Shown: in pieces, positions 1-11,715 of the stretch
Layout: each line of letters begins with the position of its first letter
Numbering within the stretch: position 1 is the first letter of the stretch
NCBI GenBank assembly: GCA_007922225.1
Contig: ML679974.1
Span: forward strand, 8,139,988 to 8,203,987
DNA length: 64,000 nt
Source of the DNA: Emydura subglobosa
Taxonomy: Eukaryota > Chordata > Testudines > Chelidae
Reading direction: 5' to 3'
Made by a program: the position numbers and the translations under genes
The notes under the pieces: generated by a model
The model's database searches: none
The model's input: the letters and a program-made list of their open reading frames with translations, nothing else
Told to the model about the DNA's origin: nothing

Positions 1-1418
1 TACATATTTTATAAATTCCCAAACAAGACACTCACTGCACACACTTCTCCCTCTGAGAGAGGATGAGAGAAAAAACACATGACAAAATGTGAGCCACTTT
101 GCTGAATGCACTACTGGAAGACGCTCAGATACTACTACTCATGAGAATGACAGAGAACCCACAGAGAATAGAATGTTATTACTGTTTCACACTGATACCA
201 GAAATGCTTTAGTACCCCAAGTTAACCAATGGTGTTAACTAATACAAAGCTCAAATTTCAAGAAATTGCACCTCCAATGACAAGAGTCACCAAACTGGGC
301 GTGTATATTAAGATAAATGCTAGATGCAGCAGATGGGAAGAATGAACGGAGCATTCATACGTTAAACACAGCTTCAGCTGAACTAATTGACACATGGCAC
401 TAGAAGAGCTAAAACTGCATGTGGCTTTCTATTGTTAAAATGTATGTAGGAGAAGAGAATCTCAGAACAGCAACACCACATAATGACCCAGGAGCTGTAA
501 AATGATCTACGATCACTCTTCTCGTTTTCACAAGGCAACGGTGGAACACTAACTTGTTTCCATGGCAACGCTGAGAAAGAATTACAGCCTTAAAATTGAC
601 TGAATGGTAGCCTCATGAAAATGTAAAGGGCAGACCATATCTTTCTAAAATATAATTTAGTACTAAGTCACCTGAACAGCATTAGCTAAAAGGATTTCAG
701 CATTAGATTTGGGAAGTGACCCATTTGGGATATGGAGTGTTAGGTTTTTCTAATGGCATGCTTTAGATCTGAAGGGCTAGTGGACATACCATTGAGTACA
801 CTATAAAGGAGAGAGGGGAAAACTGTGGTGTGTGAAAAATCTTATCGGCAAAACAAGAAATTATTGAAGGGGGAGGGAGAAGGGACTACCTTGATGTACA
901 ACTGGCAGTTTTACAGAGAAACGCAATAAAACAGAATTCCAATGTATAGAAAAAATGTAGTTTAGAAAAAAATTACACCGTTCCTTGCAACAAATAAATG
1001 AGAGTTCCTACTGACAGCAAAAACCTTATTTAGTGTTTAGAGCAAGTAGGTAGGATTCTACTCCAGAGTGACTCATTGTTCCACCCTGGGAAAATTACTC
1101 AAGCCAAATCTTGAGGTCTTTGCTCAGATGTTAGACAGTTCTTCCTCAGGCAAACTCCCACTAATTTCAGTGAGAGTTGAGTAAGGTCTAAAAGAAGACA
1201 GTAATACTTACAGACCTGGGTAAAAGCTCTAAGATCTATGGATAGAAAATTGTAATTACAGTCATATTTTTCTGGCAGAAGTTGTGACTACCTTACCTGT
1301 CAAGTTAATTTTATATGTAGATAATATTAGAAATGTCTGCAAAGTTCAGTGCACATAAGTTACTGTGACCCATTACCACTAAACTAACATTCTGAATCAA
1401 GCCCATTACAGACTTAGA
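1..1418. other. Unassigned AT-rich DNA
   Basis: I see no recognised gene or clear repeat here. The longest open frame is about 60 codons and resembles no known protein. A stretch around 1085-1190 has the flavour of a decayed hairpin element (an acting left part near GGGAAAATTACTC and a right part near GAGTTGAGTAAGG), but the arms are too diverged to call. Confidence 0.5.
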
Positions 1419-1490
1419 GGGCCAGATCCTTAGCTGCTGTAATTGACTTCAGTAGAGTTATGATAATTACACGAGCTGAGGATCTGATCC
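1419..1490. repeat. Palindromic hairpin (foldback) element
   Basis: The arms 1423-1444 and 1465-1486 are inverted copies of each other, matching at 19 of 22 positions and starting CAGATCC. They enclose a short spacer that carries the TTGACTTCAGT-type centre seen in many other hairpins of this window. It looks like a member of a non-autonomous, MITE-like foldback family common in sauropsid genomes. It has no coding capacity. Confidence 0.7.
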
Positions 1491-1628
1491 AGAGACTTTT
1501 ATTGTATTTTGCAAGCAAATTATAAGAGTCAAGTTTCAGCTATGATCAGTCTTCTTCATCAAGAGATATGTACAGTACAGTATTATGAACAGTGGGCAAA
1601 ATGGACCATTATTGTGCATAAAAAACCA

Positions 1629-1680
1629 AATCCAACTCCCACTGAGGAGCCTTTCCATTAGCTTCAGTGGGAGTTGGATT
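1629..1680. repeat. Palindromic hairpin with perfect 17-bp arms
   Basis: The sequence AATCCAACTCCCACTGA at 1629-1645 is repeated as its exact reverse complement at 1664-1680, separated by 18 bases. It probably belongs to the same foldback family as 1419-1490, only about 140 bp away. Arms this perfect suggest a younger copy or chance preservation. Confidence 0.7.
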
Positions 1681-1972
1681 GAGCCCTTGGTGCACCTATT
1701 CTCCTCTAGCGTCACACCATGAAGAGATTCTCTACAAATGAGTAAGTGTAAGCACTGAAAATGTTGTTTTATATAAGAAATATAATCAGTGACCTCATTT
1801 TTCAGAATTGGCCACCAGATGAGTGACTATTTTTAAATGTGCAAGCACAGACAACTATGGCCTGCTTTTGAGGGTGGGATGAGCAACTGCTGGTGAACAC
1901 AATAGAAGCTGTGGATGTTAATCTCTAAGGATGAGGTTTTCAAAGGATCCAAAAGGAAAGTCTCACTGAAAG

Positions 1973-2420
1973 TCATAGAATCATAGAAGATTGGAGTTGG
2001 ATGGGATCTCAGGAGGCCATCTAGTACAACCCCCTGCTCAAAGCAGGGCCAACCCCAACTAAATAATCCCAGCCATGGCTTTGTCAAGGCAGGCCTTAAA
2101 AATCTAAGGATGTAGATTCCATCACCTCCCCTTGGCAACCCATTCCAGTGCTTCACCACCCTCCTAGTGAAAAAGTTTTTCCTAATATCCAATTTAGACC
2201 TCCCCCATCGTAACTTAAGACCATTGCTCTGTGTTCTGTCATCTGCCACCACTGAGAACAGCCTAGCTCCATCCTCTTTGGAACCCTCCTTCAGGTAGTT
2301 GAAGGCTGCTATCAAATCCTCCCTCACTCGTCTCTCCTGCAGACTAAATAAGTCCAGTTCCCTCAGCCTCTCCTCATAAGTCATGTGCCTCAGCCCTCTA
2401 GTCATTTTTGTTGTCCTCCA
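1973..2420 (-). pseudogene. CR1 LINE 3' fragment (ORF2 C-terminus plus 3' tail)
   Basis: Read on the minus strand, this encodes the C-terminal part of CR1 ORF2, the protein that carries endonuclease and reverse transcriptase. Recognisable stretches are [50 protein letters not shown] and [13 protein letters not shown]. After GLPR, near 2140, the frame slips and the expected [12 protein letters not shown] end is read in another frame. The element ends at 1973 with the tandem ATTCTATGA tail typical of CR1. It is severely 5'-truncated, so all catalytic motifs are absent, and the long open frame to 1833 runs past the element into flanking DNA. It is a dead retrotransposition relic; CR1 identity is firm because the same segment recurs intact at 14.9-15.3 kb. 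Confidence 0.93.
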
Positions 2421-3062
2421 TCAATAACTCTGTAAGGTACCTTGAAAATCCCTGAAATTAAGCACCCAGAAACTCAGCCAACTGAAATTAAAGGCCACTC
2501 TTGGAAGTTTTGCCCAACTGAGTGTAGGATTTGTGTATCTGCTTACTGGAACTCTTATTTAACACACCAGATTAAGATATAGGTAGAAACAAATAATAAG
2601 TGTGTTTAATAAGGTATTAAATAGCTTAGTAAAGTTGTCATGATCATTTAAAAGCCTGAGCTAAAAGAAAGTCTATACCTCTGCCATTTATATTGATGAG
2701 AATGCTAATGAAAAAAATAATAATATTTTAACTCATCTATCAGAAGAATTTATTCCCACTGAGACAGCAGAACTTTACAAGGCTGGTAGAAGAGATGTAT
2801 ATACTTTGAATTTATAAATTGGTTATTCTACTTCTGACATAGAGAAATACAGAATCACCATTTTCCTCCTTTATATTTATTCATTCTAAGCCATTTTCAG
2901 ACAATTGGCGGCAAATTCATTGAAGTAAAATGGGGCTTACAAAAGAGAAGACTTTGGCTCTACATATTAGTTGAGTTCCACTGTCCATATGCACATGCAA
3001 TGTCTGCTTCAGTCAATGAAAACAGTGTGTGTGCAACAACTGCAGCTTGGGACCCGGTGCCA
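2421..3062. other. Unassigned DNA
   Basis: No gene, repeat family or regulatory signal was recognised in this AT-rich stretch. Confidence 0.5.
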
Positions 3063-3109
3063 TAAGAGTAGCCCTCAGGTTAACCTTAAGAGTAGCCCTC
3101 AGGTTAACC
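3063..3109. repeat. 24-bp tandem duplication
   Basis: The unit beginning TAAGAGTAGCCCTCAGG occurs at 3063-3086 and again at 3087-3109 with no mismatch, a direct period of 24 bp. The two units both lie in a 61-codon open frame on the plus strand, which I regard as spurious. The lack of divergence suggests a recent slippage or unequal-exchange event. Confidence 0.85.
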
Positions 3110-4894
3110 ACCACTGTAAATGGAACTCCAATTGTCAGATAAGGAATCAGTTCTAAAAAAGAATTATTTCCTCACATTATCGTCCCCTATGGATTGCTTT
3201 ACCTGAGAGCATTATCACAATTCTTTCTTACTGACATAACAAGGCAGTAAATATTTTTTATGTCAGTTGAGTAGTTTTCCTTAGTTAGACAAGTTGGCAG
3301 CAGATCCAGAGAGAGATCAATAAGACTATAACTTAAAAAAAAAAGCCAAAAAACCAGAATTGACATACAGTTCCATGACAGATTTAGATTTCTGTTTTAA
3401 ATGGACAATGCTTTTGAATATATGGGGATAAAGATAATTTCCAAACTACAAACCCAACATTTTAACATTTCTCTTTTCTTATTTCCTCTTCCTCTAAGAG
3501 AGATCTCTCTCAAATATGCTGGATAAGATAGAGAACAAGCCAGCTCTGGGCTAGACCCTCAGCTAGTGTAAATCGGCCCAGCTCCATTGACATGATTATG
3601 CCAATTTATACAAATGAACCATCTAGCTCTCTATTTTGGGTCTTGTTAATAAGTGAGTAGGTAGCAAAACCCCTCCTGAAGGATGACTTGGGGAGTTCTG
3701 CTTAAAATATACATGGCATGATATAGCCTTCAGTTTTCATTCAGTCCTTACTATAAATCAGTGGGAGTTTGACAGAGCAAGGTCTGAGAGAAAGTGGTGT
3801 AAAGACTCAAGGATTTGACTCCAAGAAACTAATGAGAACACATGGCTGAGTCCTCTGTTACACATTTTCTTTTATAGGAGCCTAAAAAAGTCCAAGAAAT
3901 AGGCTTATCTGACAGAGAGATGCAAACACTTATTTTTCCACCCCCCTTGGATTTGAATTCTTGATGCTTCTTCTAGATGCTTTTATACTGGTCCTGGAAG
4001 CTGGTTGGTTTCCAAATCACTTCTATATCTTGGGCTAGAGCTTTTGCCAAAAGTGATGTAAGGAAAAAAAATAGAACAAATTAGATTAGAATTAATTTTG
4101 GAAATGCCAACTATATGGGATCAGGTGGGTTTTAAAGATGCCAGAATTATATTGTCATATCCAGTGAGGCCATGAAAGTTTAGGGCAGTTAGCATAAGAA
4201 AGAAAACAAAAAAAAAAGTTATTAATACTGGGAGGATATTATGGTACTTGATTACACATCACTCCCCGTCTCTGTCTTTTTGGTAACATGCTATTTGTGA
4301 AAAATAAAACAACCTATCCTGAGCTTCGGGACTCACTTGGAAGTTGGAGAAAATTAGAAAGAAAAACAGATATCAGGAAGAAAATCATCTCTTGCTGCTT
4401 GCCCAGGTCCTTTTTAAAGACCGTAAAAGTTACTATGGATTTTTATTTAATGCTTTGGAGACTGTACAGTAGGTGGAGAAGGATTTGGTAAAAGGATTTG
4501 TATCATTTCCTGGCAGAAGCACCTGCTGTCCCAAAATTCTCAGAGGTTGGCATTTGATTCAAGAAAATTTTCTGAGCGGTTCTGTATGTAAAAAGAAAAG
4601 ACACAGTGGTCACACTCTGAGGATTTCAAGGCAATCATGGGTTTAATCAGCTTCCTGTAGTTCTAGAGTCCCAGGGTTTCTAAATAGTTGTAGGCTATAT
4701 AGTAGGAAAAAGAAAGAAAAACTTTGGTGATGTCTGAACAGAAGTCCTGTAGTAGACTTCAGGGAAACTGTCTTCTTTGAGCCAGAAAACTGTAGTGTGA
4801 GCTTTCAATAGGACAGACTGCCTACTGTTGGTGCATTTTATGCCTGGAAAGTTTGCATTCACAATTGACTTGCAGGTGCACAGTATTTATTTAG
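3110..4894. other. Unassigned DNA with one possible decayed hairpin
   Basis: The segment 3548-3636 has the layout of a foldback element: GCTAGA near the left end, CTAGC near the right end and TCCATTGAC at the centre. The arms match poorly and the call is weak. Nothing else is recognised. Confidence 0.4.
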
Positions 4895-5112
4895 TATTTA
4901 TTCCAGAGGATAGGACACTGGATTGGAACTGGGGAGACCAGGTTCTATTTCCAAATCTGCCACTGACCTGCTGGGTGACTTTGGGCAAATCACTTCACCT
5001 CCCTGTGCCTGTTCCCCAATATAATGTAAATCATGGACAGTTATATTTTCCTTCTTTGTAAAGTGCTTTGACACCTATGGAAGAACTATAACAACTAGGG
5101 CTTGTTGTTGTT
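4895..5112 (+). mobile_element. MIR/CORE-type tRNA-derived SINE
   Basis: The order of blocks follows MIR-like SINEs. A tRNA-derived head (ACTGGATTGGAACTGGGGAG, then CAGGTTCTATTTCC near the degenerate B box) is followed by CTGACCTGCTGGGTGACTTT, then GGGCAAATCACTTCACCTCC. The tail starts GTAAAGTGCTTTGA and ends GTTGTTGTTATT. The stretch between the head and tail is diverged. It is an old RNA polymerase III-derived retroelement with no open frame. Confidence 0.75.
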
Positions 5113-5833
5113 ATTTACTCTACCTGATTGGGGGTACTAATGAGAGAGAAATTTTTTGATGGAACATTTTTCTCTCTCAAAAAATGCTGATTTGTTATAA
5201 TAGAAATTTTCTGTGGGAACGTGTTGGTTCTGACAAAATTTTGATAGATTGGCCAGGAGGCTTCCATCTTTCTGGCTTCTCAGTAGCTCCCCTGTCAGGT
5301 GGTTGGGGAGAGTGGGTTTCCAGGCACTCCAGTGAGCCACTAATGAGCAGGAAATCCTGGCTCTGTGGCAGCCCTCCAGGCAGACTTCTGAGGAGCCTGC
5401 AGCCTGGTAGCCCAGGTCCCAATCTCCTCAGCTCCTTGGCAGCTTGACTGGTAGGATGCTGGGGAGCCTGTGAGCATATTTCATTTCAGAAATAATCAAA
5501 ATGTTCCCTTTGCAGCGAACATTTAGTTAACAACTAGACAAACTACAACAGACTCCTAGTTCTATGAAAAATTGTGAGGTGTTGGATTTCCACCCTGATT
5601 TGGGATGACAAATTTTCCAAAAACTTGAAATTTTTCATGGAAGTGGGAGCTCATTTCCCAGCCAGCCCCAGTGCTAATTAAATACTGTAGTGACATAGTT
5701 TTCAGACACATATTGCATCTGCCAAGAAGTGAGGCCACATCTCTGCCCTTTGGAAAAAGTACTATTAATATCTCAACAATATTAATCCCAACAATATGTG
5801 TGTGACAGAAAAGTACACTGCTAGTGCTTAGAA
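5113..5833. other. Unassigned DNA, locally GC-rich
   Basis: The part 5240-5460 is richer in G and C than its surroundings and carries overlapping open frames on both strands (up to 87 and 75 codons). Neither resembles a known protein, and opposite-strand overlap in GC-rich sequence is expected by chance. No repeat is recognised. Confidence 0.4.
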
Positions 5834-6232
5834 GAATCATAGATGATTAAGATTGGAAGGGACCTCAGGAGGTCATCTAGTCCAACCCTCTGCTCAAAGC
5901 AGGACTAACCTCAGCTAAATCATCCCAGCCACAGCTTTGTCAAGCTGCAGCTTAAAAACCTCTAAAGATGGAGATTCCACCACCTCCCCAGGTAACCCAT
6001 TCCAGTGCTTCACCACCCTCCTAGTGAACAACATTTTCCTAATATCCAACCTAGACCTCCTTCACTGCAACTTGAGATCATTGCTCCTTGTTCTGTCATC
6101 TACTACCATTGAGAACAGCCTAGTTCCATCCCTCTGGAACTCCTATTCAGGTAGTTAAAGGCTGCTATGAAATCCCCCCTCATTCTTCTCTTCTGCAGGC
6201 TAAACAAGCCTAGTTCCCTCAGCCTCTCTCTC
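5834..6232 (-). pseudogene. CR1 LINE 3' fragment
   Basis: On the minus strand the fragment encodes CR1 ORF2 C-terminal sequence ([20 protein letters not shown], then FIAAFNYLN). It continues through [11 protein letters not shown] sequence into the 3' tail at 5834 with a decayed ATTCTATGATT end. It covers about the same segment as the copy at 1973-2420, but with independent small indels and stops. It lacks the reverse transcriptase domain, so it is an inert 5'-truncated insertion. Confidence 0.92.
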
Positions 6233-6289
6233 ATTGTTTTACAATAGCACCCAAAAGCCTCAACCAAGAGCCAGGTCAGATTGCACTTC

Positions 6290-6745
6290 ATGCTAAAGGA
6301 CATAGTTTAGCCTCAAAGAACTTACAGTCTAGTCTGAAACAAGACAGCAAGTAAGGGGAATAAGGAGAAAGGAGGATGGTAACAGTAAAGAGATCACGCA
6401 GTAATACAGGTGAGCTGTGTGCCCTGCTTAATGGTTCCATGTCATGTGAGAGGTTTTTTAATGAATAAATACAATCATCTACGCCCACCTGCTGGTCAGC
6501 TTAGGTAGTTGACTGGCTTTTGTAGGTGTCAGAGTAGAAGTGAGTCTTGAAGAGGAATTTAAAGGAGATTACAGCTGGAACCATTGGAAGGAGGAGGGGC
6601 AGACCCAATAAGAGAGACAAAAATGGAGCAGTAAGCGTTGTGAAAGAATGAGAAAACAAGGAGTTTGAATTTTATGTGGTGTTAAATGGGAAGCCAGTAG
6701 AGGGATCCAGATCTATCAGAGGGGTCAGTCACTGTGATGAAAGAG
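6290..6745 (+). repeat. Probable ancient dispersed repeat
   Basis: The string of phrases resembles an old amniote interspersed repeat that I have met in reptile DNA: CTCAAAGAACTTACAGTCTA, later GTCTTGAAGAGGAATTTAAA, then GGAAGCCAGTAGAGGGAT. I cannot name the family with certainty and no coding remnant is visible. Confidence 0.4.
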
Positions 6746-9387
6746 GAGGCACTCCTTCCAATTCAAGACCTAAGTCTGCTCTTTCTTGGCCATGAGAGTA
6801 ATAAGAAACCAGAAAACAAAGTGATTCTTGTGTGGCGGTGTGTAGCATTAACTCTCAGACTTAGCCGGATTCTCTAGAGCATTCTAATGTAAACAGACAT
6901 GCATATCTAGTAATAAGACAGCATACAGTCTAATGTGCAGTTCCAGCTCTTTAGTCCTGTGGGACAAGGCATGAGCAACTCTTGCTATTGCACATTTAAA
7001 AGAATCAGAATCCCACCAGTAAATTGCTACACATAGGGCCCACTAGCATACCTTTTAAATGGCTACGACTGAATCCATTCTAAATTAATTTGGAAACGTA
7101 TGGGATTTTCAGACAGAAGAACTGAACATGGCACGTTTAACTGGGCCTGCCCACTAAGCCCCATGTCCCATCATCCCAGTCAAGCAGCTGTCCCAATAAA
7201 GAGAAAAAGGCATTTGGAAAAAAAAGAGAAAAAGACAGGAAACAGTTTAAATAAAATAAGATGGCCAAAATTGTCTGCTCCATTGAAAGTTAGGTCAATA
7301 GAGATTTTGGCCCGAGTACCACAATTAATGACAATCATATGCACTGCATTTTGTCTCAGCCTGGTGCTGAGAGTTGCTGAGCACTCATTTCCTGTTGATT
7401 TCAATGAGACTTGAAAGCATTGAGCGCCTATAGATGTTAAATTGTTGTTCTGTGCTGAATGGTGACTATGGAAAAAGGACATCTATTTACTCAACATATG
7501 TATTCATAATATATCTGCTTGCACTATCAACAAAAATAGGGTTTTACTGTGTTTCCTTCCTAACAGACATGATGGTCCAACAGAAGACAGAGTGAGATGA
7601 ATTCTATTCCTTCTTGCGCATCATCCACAAAGGGGTTTACTAACTTCCAAACATTTACACCTATTAGAACCCATGGGGTGACGCTGGGGTCACTGAGGAC
7701 CTAATTTGGTCAGTAGAACTGTTGTTACTGATGTTGATGGATAAGAAGGCAGAAACCCAGCTCGACTCTCAGGTCCTAAGGTGAATTTGCAAGCTGTTAG
7801 AGGAAAAAAGACTTTTAATATCTAAATGTATGTATATATCATTTAGAACACAGCTCAAGAGAGAGACAGTAAGTAACCTTCCACCCCCACAACTCCTGTT
7901 GAGCCATTTCTACAGTGCGACTTTTTGGAATAGAACTACATAATATTTATTGGATACCTTCTGTACTTAAAAAAGCAGAACTTGGGAAGTAACACCTATA
8001 TGAGACCTGGTTAAATGCCTTTTATGTCTGGAAGAGTAATATCATTGTTGTTCTACTATTGGGTAGTTAGCTTACCCTTTAGATGATGCTAGATAATAGT
8101 CCCTTATACCAAATGTTCAGATTCCCCTCCGCTATATGAGGCTTTTCCTTTTAGTCCTGAATAACATTTTTATGCCAGCAGTGTGGCTCTACCCTCCTGA
8201 GCGATGCCAACCAAAGGTCCACTTCCATTTCAGGCTGTCTGGAGCAGATAAATGGAATTCATGCCTTAGGTGGCTACTTTACTTTTAACCCCAACTTGGC
8301 TTTGTACTGTTGGGCTGATGACAGCTTAGCTATGGAAGATATTGGGGTTAGCACTGAGGTAGGATTAGTACTAAATACTTAGCACTACCAGACCACTCTC
8401 AACCCAACACCTCTCTCAGACACCATCCTCTGGTTTGAGAGTGTGATCAGAGATTAACATCAGACAGACCACAGATGTCACTCCATATCTGCAAGTACTC
8501 TGGATTCTGCTCTCACTTCAGAGAGAGACACTCTCATCTGGTACAAGGGCCTAAGTGCTAAAAGGATTAACATGAGCATTAACTTCCTCTCACTCCACAC
8601 TTTTTGAAGAGTGGTCCTTCTTGCAGGCCCAGACTATCTTCCATCTGATCTCTCCCAGCAGACCTCTCTTCTGCTCCATCTCATATGGCTGAAGAATGGG
8701 TGCTTGAGACTCATATATACAAAACTCAGATGCAACAATGGTCTCTCTATGATATGACTTGGATGGGCTAGCTTCCTTTCTGAGAGGGGAGAGCTTCCTT
8801 CTCAAACATAAATGCTGAGCACCCAGGCAAAATGAAGGAAATCCATCAAATGAGGCCAATGTATCACTAGAGGTATGTGAGGGCACAGGTAGAACCTGAA
8901 TTTGCATTTCCTTTATTACCCAAGAGCAAAGGAATAATATTCCATTACCGCCCTTCTACAAATAAAATTACCCGATTTCTACACTTAGGTGGGAGCAAGA
9001 ATTGCAATAGACAAAATCAATAAGCTGGATGTTTCAGATAAAGGGGGGAGCCTGATTCAAACTCCATTCTAAAAATCTATTCTTAATATTTAAGCAGCAG
9101 TTCCATCACTAATTAACACGAATGCAGGGGGAAAGGCAGAGTTTAAATATTACAGTGACAGGTGCATGGTGTGATCATTTTGTGGGCTTTCATGAATAAT
9201 TCTGAGGCAAGATCATCTTTTCAGATATTTATTTCAACCTTCCACATGAGGAATTCTATGTTTTCTGGGCTGTTCTCATCACAGATCTGATGCAAAGAGC
9301 TCATTGAAGTTAACAGAACGACTTCAGTGAGCTTTGGATTAGGCCCCAGTCAACATGTCAAAAAGCAATGCAAAGTGCAACAGAATT
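6746..9387. other. Unassigned DNA
   Basis: Open frames of 100-105 codons occur at 7100-7414 (plus), 7180-7482 (minus) and 8590-8907 (minus). They resemble no known proteins and the first two overlap on opposite strands, so I do not call genes. An A-rich purine stretch lies at 7195-7250. No repeat is recognised. Confidence 0.5.
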
Positions 9388-9482
9388 TTTGGGTGTCCAA
9401 TTTGAGACCCATTATAGTGCCCTTATTTTCAAAAAGTGAAAAGCATCCACACTCCAAAAGATCAAGCCCCTTTAAGACTCAT
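9388..9482. repeat. Decayed hairpin-family element
   Basis: The phrase TTTTTGGGTGTCCAATTTGA, followed by ATTTTCAAAAAGTG and GATCAAGCCCCTTT, matches the layout of a longer subtype of the window's foldback family. The subtype also occurs near 42.03-42.15 and 45.86-45.99 kb. The arms are too diverged to fold well. Confidence 0.4.
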
Positions 9483-9685
9483 GTCGCTCCCAAACTTTTA
9501 GGTAGCCAAATGTTACTAGATCACTTTAAAAAATCTTAGCCAGATCATTCCATCTCAGCCTAAGGCCACCATACCTGAGCACCTTCCAAAAGTTAACAAA
9601 CGTATCCTCCCATCTCCTGCGTAAGGCAGAGGAATATTCCTATTTCCAGTTTGCACTTGTGGACTGAGGCATTCCATAATCTTAT

Positions 9686-9805
9686 TCATAGAGCTTAAGG
9701 CAGAATGAACCATTAAATCTTCTAGTTTGACTCCCTGTAGGTTACAGGCCATTCAATTTAACCCAGTTACCCTGGTCTTGACCCCAAAGACCTGTATTTG
9801 GCTAA
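9686..9805 (-). mobile_element. Old CR1-type LINE 3' tail
   Basis: The order TTCATAGAGCTTAAGGC, CTTCTAGTTTGACTCCCTGT, AGGCCATTCAATTTAACCC and GTATTTGGCTAAAGCAT parallels the sequence at 43.84 kb, which carries the better-preserved form (GACTCTAAGGTCAGAAGGGA, then ATCTAGTCTGACCTCCTGC). These are minus-strand copies of the 3' end of an old CR1 subfamily. There is no coding content. Confidence 0.65.
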
Positions 9806-9818
9806 AGCATAATTCTGT

Positions 9819-9844
9819 GACACACACACACACACACACACACA
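9819..9844. repeat. (AC)n microsatellite
   Basis: An uninterrupted run of about 12-13 AC dinucleotides. It is likely to be length-polymorphic. Confidence 0.97.
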
Positions 9845-10170
9845 AATCAGAGACAGGCTAGGAGCCCAGATCCCCTGCATCCCAGTCCTGTACTGCAACT
9901 ACTAGTCCATTCTTTTCCAGGTAACGGAATTCTTCCTATCAGCACTTCTATCTCTCTAAGCACATCACCCTACACCTTACATGCTTACACTTGCATAGCT
10001 TCCTTGGAAATCAATGCTATGCTGGGTAGTTAACACAGCTAGGCAGGGGATGGTTTTCCCATGCCATTAGAGTTTTCAAAGAGGGAGACCATTTCAAGTG
10101 GCAAACTTCATTACTTTGCTTCATATGTTTTGACCATAAGTAGAGTGATCCTGCTGGACATGGCCATCCA

Positions 10171-10216
10171 GCTGTGTGTGTGTGGGGGGGGGGAGGAGGA
10201 GGAGGGAGGGGGAAGG
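10171..10216. repeat. (GT)n followed by G-rich purine tract
   Basis: A short GT run passes into ten consecutive G and then GGAGGAGGAGGGAGGGGGA. Several G-runs of three or more on one strand could support a G-quadruplex, which is inference from composition only. Confidence 0.9.
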
Positions 10217-10235
10217 TGCGGCTGAGACACCTTTT

Positions 10236-10430
10236 CTAGCTAGACCGGATCAGACCAAAGGTTCTTCCAGACCAGCACCCTATGGTTCAGAAGAAGGTAG
10301 AAGAACCCCACAGGAGGCACGTACAAGGTTATCTGCCCCATATAAATCACATCCCAATCTCTAATAGTTAGAGACTAGCTAAAGCCCTGTTCCATATTAT
10401 CTGACTATTCAGCAGCCACATAATATTACA
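10236..10430 (-). mobile_element. Old LINE-type 3' tail (GGATCAGACCAAAGG family)
   Basis: The start GACCGGATCAGACCAAAGGT and the later CTCTAATAGTTAGAGACTAG and TAAAGCCCTG blocks recur in the same order at 27.13-27.32 kb, with the final block at 28.75 kb. They also match the complement of the plus-strand copy at 54.2-54.35 kb. This is a dispersed reptilian LINE-type tail, here on the minus strand, with no coding content. Confidence 0.65.
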
Positions 10431-11567
10431 TGGCAAAGCAAACACCCTTAGAACTGCTGTGTGCAAATTCTGTTTCCAGATCATGTACTATTTCCTGGGC
10501 CACAGCTGGTCCAAACCCGTCTTTGGGCAAGTATATAACCAGCCTTTCGTCTGATTTCATTCTTGGGGATAATTAATGAGACTGACACGCAACAGAAGCT
10601 CTCCCTTTGCACTGTCTTTGAATAATTTGCCACACAGAGGGTACTTCACTGCCTAAACACATACAATAACATTGTTGTGAATATTTATACATATTTGTCA
10701 CAATGAGATGGAGGGATTTTGCAGTATTCATTAATCTGTTATCTTCAGTTAATTTGTTCTTATCTGCCACTGTAGAGAAACAGTTCATTAAGCAGTAACA
10801 GTTAGTTGGCAATATGGTTCTCTCTAAACCTGGACTCCATTCTTAAAGGCACAGGGGCCAGCCTTGGCCCTTCCCCTTTGTGGCTGCAGAATTCCCTGAG
10901 AGAGGCATGCCATTGCGGCTCTGCTGCCAAAGCAGAGTATTTTAGGTCCCTCTACATGGATTTAAGTCCCACGTGCCATGGAGCTGTGTTCTGTCAGGGC
11001 TCGCTGTCTCATTGTGTGCAAGGCTGTCTTGGTGGCAGGACTGGGGAACAGCAGGATCAGAGTCAGTGGAGATGCAGTAGTGGCCTGGCCCATGCAGAAC
11101 TCCTCAGTACACAGCCCTGACATTTGAGCTGTGTGCTGAGCTAAGGATTTGGCTGTTATGCTGTATCAGGATTCAGGTAAAATCCTGCCTATCCAGGTAT
11201 GTGCTGCCTAATAATCAGAAATGGGAGCCTCCATGCCCTCTGGGATGGTATTCCACAGCAGGCACTGTATGCATCACTCTGCAGAATCGTTTCCCTGAGG
11301 ACTCAACTCCAAACTTGTGGCTAAAATGAAAGACAAGGGACCAACTCATGGATTAAGCTGCCAGCATTCATGCTGAGAACGTGAAGCACTGGTCTGCCAC
11401 ATATAACAGTACTGTAAATACGGAAACCACTCTTAGCCATCAGATACAACCCTCCCTCCAACCCCTCCCCCCCAGCTTTCCACTGAAAAATGAAAGTACA
11501 GAGTGGAGGGAGCACAGAAATGTAATATCTACTTAACTTTGTTTTCTCTGCTGCCTGCTCAAAATGA
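10431..11567. other. Unassigned DNA
   Basis: No repeat or gene recognised. The part 10840-11130 is comparatively GC-rich and holds a 104-codon open frame on the plus strand (10806-11120) without recognisable homology. Confidence 0.45.
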
Positions 11568-11580
11568 CACCCTTTGCTCA

Positions 11581-11715
11581 TCGCTGCATCTGATTAAATG
11601 GATTGCAGTCCACGAAAGCTTATGCCTGCAGAAATTTGTTAGTCTTTAAGGTGCTACAGAACTCTCGTTGTTTTTGCTGTATACAGACTAACATGGCTAC
11701 CCCTCTGGAACTTTT
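11581..11715 (+). mobile_element. Short retroelement with hammerhead-like core (copy A)
   Basis: The insert is flanked by a 13-bp direct repeat, CACCCTTTGCTCA at 11568-11580 and CACCCTCTGCTCA at 11716-11728, with one mismatch. Inside, CTGATTA (11590-11596) is followed by a five-pair stem (TGGAT 11599-11603 with GTCCA 11608-11612) around a TGCA loop, then GAAA (11614-11617). That order is CUGANGA, stem II, GAAA, the core of a hammerhead ribozyme, with one core substitution and an extra A after it. Downstream, TTTGTTAGTCTTTAAGGTGC supplies a GUC triplet of the cleavable type. The rest of the tail is almost identical to copy B at 46.8 kb. Penelope-like elements are known to carry hammerheads; assigning this family to them is inference. 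Confidence 0.75.

Noticed and set aside
10171..10216. Promoter or CpG island at the G-rich tract
   Set aside because: The tract is a simple GT/GGA repeat with few CpG and no adjoining exon.
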